From: Pirellula sp. SH-Sr6A
GTDB lineage: Bacteria; Planctomycetota; Planctomycetia; Pirellulales; Pirellulaceae
Assembly: GCF_001610875.1 (NCBI RefSeq)
Contig: NZ_CP011272.1
Location: forward strand, 5,871,988 to 5,935,987
Length of the DNA: 64,000 nucleotides
Direction: 5' to 3'
The position numbers and the translations under genes were made by a program. This document shows, in pieces, positions 55,996 to 64,000 of this stretch; the stretch's first letter is position 1, and each line of letters starts with the position of its first letter. Under the pieces are notes generated by a model. It ran no database searches. It was given only the letters and a program-made list of their open reading frames with translations, and was not told where the DNA came from.

Positions 55996-58320
55996 ATGTC
56001 CCAAGTCAAAGCCGGCGCTGCCTACGTTGAAATCTCGACACGCCATTCACAATTGTTGAAAGGACTACAACAGGCTCAAAAGCAACTGCAGAGTTTCGGT
56101 CAGTCCACTCAATTGCTCGGTACACGCTTGATGAGCATGGGAACTGCCGCAGCACTCCCTATGGCAGGTAGCATGGCGGTCTTCGCTTCCTTCGACGATG
56201 CGATTCGCGAAGTGCGGGCGGTGACACAAGCAACCGAAGTCGATTTCGAACGCTTGAGAAATAAAGCCAAGCAGCTCGGTGCAACGACCAGCTATTCCGC
56301 TTCCGAAGTGGCCAAGCTGATGGCAGAGTTAGGTCGCGCCGGCTTCAACCCGGATCAGCTCATCGCCATGACGGGTGCGGTCATGGACTTGGCCCGTGCC
56401 ACCGGAATGGATGCAACACGCGCGGCGGGAATAATGGCTGCCAGTATCCAGCAATTTGGTTTGTCCGGAGAAGACGGCACACGGGTGGCCGATGCTCTGA
56501 CGGTAGCAGCCAATAAAACATTCAATTCGGTGGAGGCCCTGGGGGAAGCTCTGAAGTATGCGGCCCCCGTCGCAGCCGATGCCAACATGACTCTCGAAGA
56601 GACGCTCGCCATCTTGGGTACTCTTGGAAACATGGGGATTCAAGGAAGCGATGCAGGGACTTCGCTTCGTCGCCTTCTGACTCTGAGTGCAGCCGAAGCC
56701 CAAAGCTTCCAAGAGGAATTCGGCGTCGCAACCATGGATGCTGCTGGGAACTCTCGCCGTCTGATCGATATCCTCGGTGAAGTATCGGAAGCAACAAGCA
56801 AACTCCCCACAGGGGAACGAGCTGCCAAGTTCGCGCGTGTGTTTGGGATGCTCGGGATCACCTCCGCAAGCGCGATTGGAAAGTCGGCAGCCGATACGCG
56901 GGTTCTCCTCGAAGACCTGAAAAATGCAGGTGGGACTGCGTCGAGGACCGCCAAAGAGATGGAAGCCGGGATCGGAGGCGCCTTCCGGATTCTCAAAAGC
57001 TCGATCGAGGGGCTAGCTATCGCGATCGGTGAATCGCTCAGCAGTTCACTGCAATATCTAAGCAATGCCCTCTCGGGAACGTTGACCGGCGTCATCGCTT
57101 GGATCGAGAAGAACCATCAAACGATCAAGCTCGTAGCCAAGGTAACATTCGCCATTCTAGCGATGGGAACGGTTGTTGTTAGCTTGGGAGCGATGTTCTC
57201 GTTTGTTGGAGCTTCTATCAGCGGATTCTTAACCACTCTCGGTTTCGTATCGGGGATCCTGTCAGCGATAGGAACCCTCTTCGCCGCACTTATTTCCCCG
57301 ATCGGTCTCGTTTCGATGGCCGTCGTCGGACTGGGAACCTATCTGCTTTATGCATCGGGCTTGGGCGGGCAAGCTATCCAGTGGCTCGGTACGAAATTCG
57401 ACACGCTCCGATCGGATGTCTCCACCGCGCTCGGTGCCATTGGCAAAGCACTTACGGCAGGAGATCTCAGCACTGCGGCCAAGATCCTTTGGTTGACGCT
57501 CAAACTGGAATGGATGCGAGGGATCCGAGCTCTCACCGAGTATTGGGTAGCATTCAAGGATTCGATGCTCGCTGTCACCGATGCCATGACTTATGGCATC
57601 GCCCAAGGGATAAGCGATGGTTGGGCCGGTATCGAAGTTGCGTGGGTCGAAACCATTGGATTCCTTGCGGATGCTTGGTCTCTTTTCACTGGTACCCTCA
57701 CTAAAACATGGTACTCGACGGTCGGCTTTATCAAGAAGGCTTGGACGCGACTGAAAGGAATGTTCGATTCCGACATCGATGTGAACGCAGAAGTGCAGCG
57801 TATCGATCAGGAAACGACCTCCCTAAACGACAACGCCGACCAAGCGATGCTCGATGCAATCGGTAAGCGAGACCAAGATCGCAAGAACCAGCGAGCTCAA
57901 ATCGAATCCGAGCGGCAAGGGCGCGCCGATGCCCTAGAGCAGGCCAAGCAATCAGACGCGGCGACGAGGCAGCAGCAAGGTCAATCGGCCATCGATGCCG
58001 CTGCGCAGGAGCTCGAACTAGCCAAACAGGAATGGCGAAAAGCGATCGAAGACCTCAATACCGAGGAATCGAAAGACAACGCGCCCTCTCCGCTCGATCC
58101 CTCGATGGCAGCATTGAAGCAAGCCCTCTCTGCATCGGGAGCCTCTGTGAACATGGAGAAGCAGACAGCTGAGGCGAAATCAACCTTCAATGCCTTTGCC
58201 ATTCGAGGGCTTGGCGCCGATCGCTTGTCTGATCGTCAGCTTCAAGCCGCAGAACAAACTGCTGCCAACACTCGGAAACTGATTCAAGTCGTCGCAGATT
58301 CTCGTTTGTCCTACAGCTAA
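55996..58320 (+). CDS. Tail tape measure protein (TP901-like)
   Basis: This 774-residue protein carries the TP901 tape-measure core near residues 65-300: FASFDDAIREVRAVTQATEV, then TTSYSASEVAKLMAELGRAG and TLGNMGIQGSDAGTSLRRLL. A hydrophobic stretch with several membrane-like segments lies at about residues 375-460, and the C-terminus is a charged coiled coil (REDQ-rich). The length sets tail length in siphoviruses. At 774 residues a short to medium tail is expected. Confidence 0.92.
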   Translation: MSQVKAGAAYVEISTRHSQLLKGLQQAQKQLQSFGQSTQLLGTRLMSMGTAAALPMAGSMAVFASFDDAIREVRAVTQATEVDFERLRNKAKQLGATTSYSASEVAKLMAELGRAGFNPDQLIAMTGAVMDLARATGMDATRAAGIMAASIQQFGLSGEDGTRVADALTVAANKTFNSVEALGEALKYAAPVAADANMTLEETLAILGTLGNMGIQGSDAGTSLRRLLTLSAAEAQSFQEEFGVATMDAAGNSRRLIDILGEVSEATSKLPTGERAAKFARVFGMLGITSASAIGKSAADTRVLLEDLKNAGGTASRTAKEMEAGIGGAFRILKSSIEGLAIAIGESLSSSLQYLSNALSGTLTGVIAWIEKNHQTIKLVAKVTFAILAMGTVVVSLGAMFSFVGASISGFLTTLGFVSGILSAIGTLFAALISPIGLVSMAVVGLGTYLLYASGLGGQAIQWLGTKFDTLRSDVSTALGAIGKALTAGDLSTAAKILWLTLKLEWMRGIRALTEYWVAFKDSMLAVTDAMTYGIAQGISDGWAGIEVAWVETIGFLADAWSLFTGTLTKTWYSTVGFIKKAWTRLKGMFDSDIDVNAEVQRIDQETTSLNDNADQAMLDAIGKRDQDRKNQRAQIESERQGRADALEQAKQSDAATRQQQGQSAIDAAAQELELAKQEWRKAIEDLNTEESKDNAPSPLDPSMAALKQALSASGASVNMEKQTAEAKSTFNAFAIRGLGADRLSDRQLQAAEQTAANTRKLIQVVADSRLSYS

Positions 58321-58357
58321 TCCCCATGGGCTTCTCGTCTCTAGCAACCACCTATCT

Positions 58358-59146
58358 ATGACTGCTTGGATTGCCGAACGTTATGACTCGCGCCCTTCCA
58401 GCGAAGGGGACGACAATCGAGCCGACTTGATCTATGTCGTGCGCGGCACGGACGACGAAGCAGAAGTGCGTAGCCTTGTGAAGGCCAATGCACCCGAGAA
58501 CTACTTTGATCTGAGCTTGGTGCAGATCGATACCGAACCGCAGGGTGGAGATCTTTGGTATGCCACCGCTCGATACCAACTGATCGAATTTCCAAGCGAC
58601 TATGAATTTGATACTTCCGGTGGGACGCAGCGTATTTCAACGAGCTTGGCGACATTGCAACGATTGTCAGTGCCTGGCTACGTCGCCCCCAATTATCAAG
58701 GAGCCATCGGTGTTACCGAAGACCGAGTGGAGGGTGTCGACATCACCGTTCCGGTCTTCAATTTCTCCGAGACCAAATACCTCGATGCCCTGACCGTCAC
58801 CCCTGCATTCAAATACAACCTCTTTATCCTGACAGGCAAAGTCAACGGCGTGCCTTTCAAGGGCTATGCAAAAGGGGAACTGCTGTTTCTGGGGGCTACA
58901 GGGAGCAAGCGTGGGCGCGAGCGTTGGGCCATTACCTACAAATTCGCTGCCAGCCCCAATGTCGTCAACCAACCGATCGGTGATGGTGGGCTCTTAGTCA
59001 GCAAAGAAGGTTGGCAATACCTGTGGGTGCGATTCGTCGATGATGAAGATCCAACAGCCAAGACGTTGATCAAACGCCCCGTGGCTGCGTATGTCGAGCA
59101 AGTCTATCCCTATGGTGACTTCAGTACACTCGGAATTGGAGTCTGA
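58358..59146 (+). CDS. Unrecognised distal-tail-region protein
   Basis: This 262-residue beta-rich protein (RADLIYVVRGTDDEAEVRSL, FNFSETKYLDALTVTPAFKY) lies right after the tape measure, where distal tail proteins are usually encoded. I do not recognise the family. A 37-base gap separates it from the tape measure gene and a 3-base gap from the next gene. Confidence 0.6.
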   Translation: MTAWIAERYDSRPSSEGDDNRADLIYVVRGTDDEAEVRSLVKANAPENYFDLSLVQIDTEPQGGDLWYATARYQLIEFPSDYEFDTSGGTQRISTSLATLQRLSVPGYVAPNYQGAIGVTEDRVEGVDITVPVFNFSETKYLDALTVTPAFKYNLFILTGKVNGVPFKGYAKGELLFLGATGSKRGRERWAITYKFAASPNVVNQPIGDGGLLVSKEGWQYLWVRFVDDEDPTAKTLIKRPVAAYVEQVYPYGDFSTLGIGV

Positions 59147-59149
59147 TCA

Positions 59150-59821
59150 ATGGCGGAGCCATTTCGAAAAGTACAACCGGGAGATCCTTTGCGGATTCCA
59201 GCGGAGGCTTGGAACGCGTTGATGGATCTCTCTCAATTCCAAAGAAATCAGCGACACAATCAGCTCTCCGATACAGAAGGCACCTCGAGGCAAACGTCGC
59301 TTGCCAAGGTTCGCAATCAAACCGGGGTCGACTTGGATCGATTCTCCATCGTTGCACTTGGCTCTCCCATTGTTTCCCCGACGGACAATCTCAACGAGTT
59401 CAAAAACCAATCGAACTTTCAGGGGCTCCTTCCCTCTGCTAATACAAAATCGCGTTTCGGGATTCTGCTGGAGCCCCTTGGGGAAAACAGGATCGGAACC
59501 GCGGTGGTGAGCGGCTGTGTCATCGCAAGAGTTTCGGTTGGCATGCAAGTCTATGACTGTGTGGAAACCGTGCCTGGTGAACATGGCTTTCTGCGAAATG
59601 TCCCGCATGGTCCTGCGTCGGTCATGTGGATCGAATCGACCGGTACCATCCGCTGGGCCGTGATTCGCTTCGATAACGCGAACTACGAAGAGGTCGTCTT
59701 CATCACCAGCAACATACCGGATGCCAATGGCTATTACCCAGGCGTGGTCCAACGATTCGATGTCGCTTCGCAAACTTGGAACACAGTCTTTAACTGCAAA
59801 GTGGTGGATGCTAATCGATGA
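59150..59821 (+). CDS. Unrecognised tail-region protein
   Basis: This 223-residue protein begins MAEPFRKVQPGDPLRIPAEA WNAL and has a beta-rich body (RFGILLEPLGENRIGTAVVS, GCVIARVSVGMQVYDCVET). The repeated phrase EAWNALMDL recalls planctomycete phage proteins of unknown role. A baseplate or fibre-base part is inferred from position. It overlaps the next start by four bases. Confidence 0.55.
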   Translation: MAEPFRKVQPGDPLRIPAEAWNALMDLSQFQRNQRHNQLSDTEGTSRQTSLAKVRNQTGVDLDRFSIVALGSPIVSPTDNLNEFKNQSNFQGLLPSANTKSRFGILLEPLGENRIGTAVVSGCVIARVSVGMQVYDCVETVPGEHGFLRNVPHGPASVMWIESTGTIRWAVIRFDNANYEEVVFITSNIPDANGYYPGVVQRFDVASQTWNTVFNCKVVDANR

Positions 59822-60699
59822 CCCTCTCTTCGCGCCGCTACATCGCTACTGCTGTTCAAGGCAAAGTCGATGACCTCCCGGTCTATGCCGCAACCTGTGC
59901 GCAAAAACGCTCCGGTCAAAACGCGAAACGGCAGCTAGGGCGCTTTCTAGGTATGAACGATGGTAGCCCTTTGTATGCAGTATCGAGTTGCGAGTTTCCC
60001 CACATGGGACGCTACCTCATGCGCTATCTTGGATTGGCCGACTTGCCAGTCTATGCCCTCGTCTGTTGTGAACAGTCCTCAAGCGGATCCTCCGGTTCCA
60101 GCGGTCAATCTGGTTCAAGCGGCCCCTCGGGATCCAGTGGGACAATTGGTTCGAGCGGCCCATCAGGCTCGAGCGGACCTTCTGGCAGCCAGGGCTCTCT
60201 AGCATCGTCCGGTCTTTCCGGTTCATCCGGTTCCTCGGGCCCAAGCGGTAGCAGTGGAAGCCTAGGTTCGAGTGGTAGCAGCGGCCCATCCGGCTCCGCT
60301 CCCTCCGGGAGTAGTGGTCCCAGCGGGAGTGTTTCCGGAAGCCAATCCGGTTCATCAGGCTTCTGTCCCAATCTGTGGATCGGTGTGTTCTTCAATGGAC
60401 CCTCTGGTGGTCTTTGTTCCATCGGCGAGTCAACGGAAGTAACCCAAGTCGGCGCAGTTAATGAGCTGAATGGATGCTCCGCGATCTATGGTGAATATTC
60501 CTTCTGGGCTACCTGCTCGGAAGTACCGCCGACCAACTGTTACTTTCCGAATCCCTTCTTTAGCTGGTTGACGTGGTATCAAGGAGCGGACCCAAGACAG
60601 CTCGCAGCCGACTTGGGTATTCCTGCCGAATGCTACCTGGAATTGAATCCCATTCCCAATTGCTGCAGTAACGGTTCTGACTTGGAGATAGGTGAATGA
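59818..60699 (+). CDS. Ser-Gly-repeat tail fibre-like protein
   Basis: This 293-residue protein has three parts. The first 80 residues contain two copies of a short motif (DDLPVYAATCAQ and ADLPVYALVCCEQ). Residues about 84-180 are a low-complexity Ser-Gly-Pro repeat (SSGSSGPSGSSG type) with Gly every third position, like a serine-rich collagen. The C-terminal 110 residues hold many cysteines (SGFCPNLWIGVFFNG, CYFPNPFFSWLTWYQG) and are probably disulfide-stabilised. It is followed at once by a glycosyltransferase gene, and the serine residues are ready O-glycosylation sites; this link is inference. Confidence 0.72.
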   Translation: MTLSSRRYIATAVQGKVDDLPVYAATCAQKRSGQNAKRQLGRFLGMNDGSPLYAVSSCEFPHMGRYLMRYLGLADLPVYALVCCEQSSSGSSGSSGQSGSSGPSGSSGTIGSSGPSGSSGPSGSQGSLASSGLSGSSGSSGPSGSSGSLGSSGSSGPSGSAPSGSSGPSGSVSGSQSGSSGFCPNLWIGVFFNGPSGGLCSIGESTEVTQVGAVNELNGCSAIYGEYSFWATCSEVPPTNCYFPNPFFSWLTWYQGADPRQLAADLGIPAECYLELNPIPNCCSNGSDLEIGE

Positions 60700-62006
60700 T
60701 GGCAAGTTGCATGGACGCCAATCCCGCGATGACTCCCGATGCGATGATGGAACTGATTGCACAGTGTCCGCCGGGGCCTTGGCCCAATGGATGGGGAACC
60801 TGGGATAACACCATCGAAGCCCACCAGCGGTTGGTTGATCAGTTCATCGACAACCTCAAACCCAGTCACGCGACCTACTCCCAAGAGCGGGGCATCGTCA
60901 TCGCAGGGGGAGGACTCAAGTACTTCCCAAGCGTGTGGGTGAACGTCAATCTCCTCCGCCATTTCGGATGCACACTTCCGATCCAACTGTGGTATTTGGG
61001 AGATGGCGAAATGGATCCCTACATGAAGCGACTGCTCGCGCCCCTCGGCGTCGAGTGCGTCGACGCGCGTGAAGTTGAAAAAGAACACCCCTGCCGGATC
61101 CTATGTGGCTGGGAATTAAAACTTTTTGCGACGCTCCATTCACCGTTCGCCCAAGTTCTCTTCCTCGACGCCGACAATGGAGTCGTGTGCGATCCCACGT
61201 ATCTGTTCGAGTGCGACGAGTACAAACGCCACGGCGCGGTGTTCTGGCCCGACTACGCATGCTGGACTCTCAAGCCCGGAGTGTGGCGCATCTTCGGGAT
61301 GCCCGACATGGCCGAACCGGAAGTGGCCGAGCATGAACGCGCGTTCGAATCGGGACAATACCTCATCGATAAACGTCGATGCGATCGCGAGCTGCGATTA
61401 TCTCTACTCTATGCCGAGCATTCCGACTTCACGTTCCAACATGTCTATGGTGACAAGGAGTGTTTCCATCTGGGATGGCGACGATTGGGCTCGGAATACG
61501 CGATGCCGAGCGCCGGCCCTGGGTGGAATGTCCACACCATTGTTCAATACGACTTCCGCGGTCAGATCCTCTTCCAGCACCGTTGCCAAGACAAATGGCG
61601 ATTCGGAGGTAATCGCTTTAATGATTCTTTGGCCAACGAGCAGTTCTGTTTCGATCTAGTCCATTCGCTCGCTTCGATGTGGAGTGGTGTTCTCTGGAGA
61701 AACGAACAGCCAACCTCGAACGAACAATCCTTGATCGAGTCCATCCAGGGCAAGAAGGCAATCTATAGACGCGTCGGTTACGACGAACGGGTTTTGCAAT
61801 TCGATGGCGACCGAATGATTGGCGAAGGTGCTGCCGAGTGCGAACGTTGCTGGCATGTGAACCAAGTCGATAGCGGCATGGTTCTCACGCTCTCCCGAGT
61901 GGATCGTCCCACCTGCCATCTCCGGCAGCGAGACCCACAAACGTGGACGGGGCAATGGCTCGAATACGAGCGAATGCCGATCGAACTGGTCTTTCTCGAT
62001 ACCTAA
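60696..62006 (+). CDS. Glycosyltransferase (GT71/GT8-like)
   Basis: This 436-residue protein has the fold signals of a retaining glycosyltransferase of the alpha-mannosyltransferase (GT71-like) type. GIVIAGGGLKYFPSVWVNVN is followed by LRHFGCTLPIQLWYLGDGEM, the metal-binding QVLFLDADNGVVCDP, then AVFWPDYACWT and ESGQYLIDKRRCD. The C-terminal part contains RVGYDERVLQFDG, like small mutarotase-type add-ons. It starts at an ATGATG overlap with the Ser-Gly protein. A role in glycosylating the fibre, or the host surface, is inferred. Confidence 0.82.
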   Translation: MMASCMDANPAMTPDAMMELIAQCPPGPWPNGWGTWDNTIEAHQRLVDQFIDNLKPSHATYSQERGIVIAGGGLKYFPSVWVNVNLLRHFGCTLPIQLWYLGDGEMDPYMKRLLAPLGVECVDAREVEKEHPCRILCGWELKLFATLHSPFAQVLFLDADNGVVCDPTYLFECDEYKRHGAVFWPDYACWTLKPGVWRIFGMPDMAEPEVAEHERAFESGQYLIDKRRCDRELRLSLLYAEHSDFTFQHVYGDKECFHLGWRRLGSEYAMPSAGPGWNVHTIVQYDFRGQILFQHRCQDKWRFGGNRFNDSLANEQFCFDLVHSLASMWSGVLWRNEQPTSNEQSLIESIQGKKAIYRRVGYDERVLQFDGDRMIGEGAAECERCWHVNQVDSGMVLTLSRVDRPTCHLRQRDPQTWTGQWLEYERMPIELVFLDT

Positions 62007-62024
62007 CTCCCGAAAGTAACTGCG

Positions 62025-62720
62025 ATGTCGTTCCCTGCTTGTTACCAAGTCTATGGTCGAGACTTCTTCATCGAGCCTGCAAGTGCTCAATTCGCGAACG
62101 CCGTCTTTCAAGATGAGTACCAAGTCGATGTGCTGCGATCCCATCAGGTGCGAACCATCTTGGACATCGGCGCCCATGTGGGCAGCTTTACGGTCCTGTG
62201 TCATCACTATTGGCCCGAAGCTAGGATCGTCGCCGTCGAGCCCCATCCAGAAAGCTTCGAACTGTTGGTTCGCAACACGGAGCATATCCCCGAAGAGAAT
62301 CTGACACTCATTAACGCCGCAGTTGCCCCCGAAAGCGGTCGCTGCATCCTCTCGTCGCCCGTTTCGCATAGTCGTGTAAGCGAGTACGTCCCCAAAGTCT
62401 GGGAATCTATTGAGCCGAGGCATTCTGATTTCGGTTTGCAGGTCGATTGTATCTCTCCGAAAGATCTCTGGAAGAAGCTTGGCGATGTCGGCATCGACGA
62501 GATCGACTTACTCAAACTGGACTGCGAGGGAGCCGAGTATTTGATCGTCTCTGAATTCGCAGCCTTGGGGCTCATGGAACGCATTGGATGGATCCGTGGC
62601 GAGTGGCACAGCCGCAAAGACAATCTCCTACTGGCCGGCTTTCTAGGCCAGACTCACGTGTTCAATATCGATCCGAATCACCCGCACTCCGTGGGAATGT
62701 TCGTGGCGCATCGCGCGTAA
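62025..62720 (+). CDS. FkbM family methyltransferase
   Basis: This 231-residue protein has the FkbM SAM-binding core: TILDIGAHVGSFTVLCHHYW, then RIVAVEPHPESFELLVRN, LTLINAAVAPESG and IDEIDLLKLDCEGAEYLIV. FkbM enzymes methylate sugar hydroxyls. It lies 19 bases after the glycosyltransferase, so the two likely act on one glycan. It is the last plus-strand gene of the tail operon. Confidence 0.9.
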   Translation: MSFPACYQVYGRDFFIEPASAQFANAVFQDEYQVDVLRSHQVRTILDIGAHVGSFTVLCHHYWPEARIVAVEPHPESFELLVRNTEHIPEENLTLINAAVAPESGRCILSSPVSHSRVSEYVPKVWESIEPRHSDFGLQVDCISPKDLWKKLGDVGIDEIDLLKLDCEGAEYLIVSEFAALGLMERIGWIRGEWHSRKDNLLLAGFLGQTHVFNIDPNHPHSVGMFVAHRA

Positions 62721-62774
62721 GTGTGGTCATGGAATTGTGGATCAAAACGGGTGGGGGGAATCAACATCTTACGA

Positions 62775-63365
62775 TCAAACCTGCTCTTGGATCGAATCGA
62801 TCGAATCCGTGAGGCCTGCCAATCGCAAGGCCTTCTTCCAACTCTTAAACCGCAATTCCAAAAGTCTCGCAGCCGCCATGTTGTCGCAGGCGAAGTCGAT
62901 AAAACGCATGGGCTTCCCCTGCTGAAACCGATCACGCAACAGTTGGAATATCTGTTCATCACTCAGTTTTGGACTCGTAGGTCCATAGTAAAGACGAGTC
63001 GTGTCGACGCCGGCTTCCTTTAAGGCGTTTCTCCACGAACCAAATGTAGCAATCGCGGCCTTATAGAGCTTAGAGTCAGACCGCCGAACATTCATCGCCT
63101 TCACGGAATAGAGCTTCGCGACATGGCTGCGTATCTTTCCAACTACAGCGCCGGGGGCAAGTGCCTTGTTGCATACCGGTCGCAAACGTACCCCGGCGTA
63201 ATCGAGGGCTATCTCCCATGTTCCAAACAGAGAGCATGCTTCTTCGAACAAGTCTTTGTGCAACTGACTGACAGATTCTTCGGTCAGCGTTTGATGCAGG
63301 CTCTCCATCTCGAGGATTTTTCGAATCACTTGTTTCCTTTGGGTATCAATCGAGTTCATGCGCAC
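62775..63365 (-). CDS. Homing-endonuclease-associated-repeat protein
   Basis: This 196-residue protein contains three similar units that end in a W and an ALxxAG motif: LFEEACSLFGTWEIALDYAG, LYKAAIATFGSWRNALKEAG and LLELRFKSWKKALRLAGL. This is the pattern of homing-endonuclease-associated repeats, small DNA-binding HTH-like units. No nuclease motif is visible. The start is GTG 63365 or ATG 63359. It overlaps the 3' end of the upstream ParB-like gene by one base, so the two form one unit. Confidence 0.7.
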   Translation of the reverse strand: MRMNSIDTQRKQVIRKILEMESLHQTLTEESVSQLHKDLFEEACSLFGTWEIALDYAGVRLRPVCNKALAPGAVVGKIRSHVAKLYSVKAMNVRRSDSKLYKAAIATFGSWRNALKEAGVDTTRLYYGPTSPKLSDEQIFQLLRDRFQQGKPMRFIDFACDNMAAARLLELRFKSWKKALRLAGLTDSIDSIQEQV

Positions 63366-64000
63366 TACCCCTCGCTTCCTTCGACGATTTCTCGGAACCC
63401 AACAAGCAATCCTGCATGTTGTTCGGCAAGCTTCGCATGCACGCGTTCATTCGCCATTAGGGACCGAACGTAGATGATGAGCTTCAAAAGGTTGTAGGAG
63501 TACTGGCGGTACAATCCAGCATAGAACTCTTGTTTTTCCTCGACCTCTTGTAGGCGTTTAAGGAGGTCGTCGTTCTTCTTCTCAGACTTCTCCCATGGTG
63601 AAAAGCCGTTGGCAGGAAGCTTGGCCCTTTTTGCTACTGGAGTTTTAAGAATGAGCCCTCTAACGAATGGAACGCTGAAGTCGTTGCATGATTCCATCAG
63701 CTCAAGGATTTCTATCTGCCGCTCGGGTTTTACATACCTCAATTCCCTTGCCACATTCTTTGGTACCTTGCCTGTCTCAAAGGCTTTCGCAACCGAAGGA
63801 TGTAGTTGTTTCAAAAGTGATTGATTCAGCCTGTGCCCGATGCTGCTGATACCAAATGCAGCGGCAATCGTCTTTTCATCCAATTCCTCGAGCGATTTTC
63901 GCAGCATCCGCATCTCCTGGGAGTGGCTGAGACGATTCACCATTCGGTTGCCGGTGAATGCCTCACACTCATTCCAGATGATGCAGGGAACACGCTCGAT
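63365..64000 (-). CDS. ParB/RepB-like partition protein (5' end outside window)
   Basis: The frame is open to the right edge, so the start lies outside; about 211 residues are visible. The segment CIIWNECEAFTGNRMVNRLS followed by HSQEMRMLRKSL and LDEKTIAAAFGISSIGHRLN matches the HTH part of ParB/RepB-type proteins. The C-terminal half (SVPFVRGLILKTPVAKRA, then helices with YRQYSYNLLKLIIYVRS) resembles the RepB C-terminal domain. A ParA partner is not in the window. In phages this can mean plasmid-like maintenance or a transcription regulator. Confidence 0.75.
   Translation of the reverse strand: MERVPCIIWNECEAFTGNRMVNRLSHSQEMRMLRKSLEELDEKTIAAAFGISSIGHRLNQSLLKQLHPSVAKAFETGKVPKNVARELRYVKPERQIEILELMESCNDFSVPFVRGLILKTPVAKRAKLPANGFSPWEKSEKKNDDLLKRLQEVEEKQEFYAGLYRQYSYNLLKLIIYVRSLMANERVHAKLAEQHAGLLVGFREIVEGSEG

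Overview
The window looks like a chromosome segment of a planctomycete, probably of the Pirellulales type. This is inferred from protein style: long genes with mixed ATG/GTG/TTG starts, a membrane-anchored spermidine-synthase-like protein, tandem YfcE-like phosphoesterases and small planctomycete-style proteins. No rRNA or other marker settles the taxonomy. 

Positions 1-18090 are host backbone: the tail of an unknown gene, a GMC oxidoreductase, a DUF1854 protein, CysH, a TPR lipoprotein, PurK and PurE, an exported glutamate-racemase-like protein, a short UvrA, a membrane spermidine-synthase-like protein, SlyX, GlmS, a small conserved protein and two tandem metallophosphoesterases. A repeat-rich intergenic stretch then leads to an initiator tRNA-Met with its terminator. 

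From about 18100 to the right edge the DNA is accessory and reads as one or more integrated elements ending in a siphovirus-like prophage whose right end lies outside the window. 18.8-23.4 kb is an integration module: ankyrin protein, R2K-type ATP-grasp, small protein, DUF2924, large serine recombinase, small HTH protein. 23.4-26.9 kb is a self-contained regulatory island: an XRE repressor, an ImmA/IrrE peptidase and two unrecognised proteins. It has a shared operator-like motif (TGCTTACTAA) and is bracketed by a perfect 16-bp inverted repeat that also resembles part of the initiator tRNA anticodon arm. 

27-36.2 kb is the early phage region: sigma-like factor, Sak4-like ATPase, DUF669 ssDNA-binding-type protein, RusA resolvase, zinc protein, SF2 helicase, PrimPol/DUF3987 primase-helicase, a GTGAAAGAAG iteron array that may be the replication origin, and a ParB-methyltransferase fusion. 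36.2-40.2 kb is a minus-strand cassette of eight genes (DUF4314 protein, HARE-HTH protein, amidoligase and others) fed by four copies of a promoter-like repeat and several hairpin terminators. 

40.5-62.7 kb is the packaging, head and tail block: TerS-like protein, TerL, NrdR-like zinc ribbon, portal, protease-capsid fusion, DUF2190 protein, head completion, tail tube, tail chaperones, collagen-like fibre, tape measure and distal tail proteins. Three envelope-directed genes sit unexpectedly inside it, including a lipoprotein resembling a cysteine peptidase. The block ends with a Ser-Gly-repeat fibre protein followed by a glycosyltransferase and an FkbM methyltransferase, which suggests glycan decoration of the fibre. 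The right edge has a homing-associated-repeat protein and the 3' part of a ParB/RepB-like gene on the minus strand.
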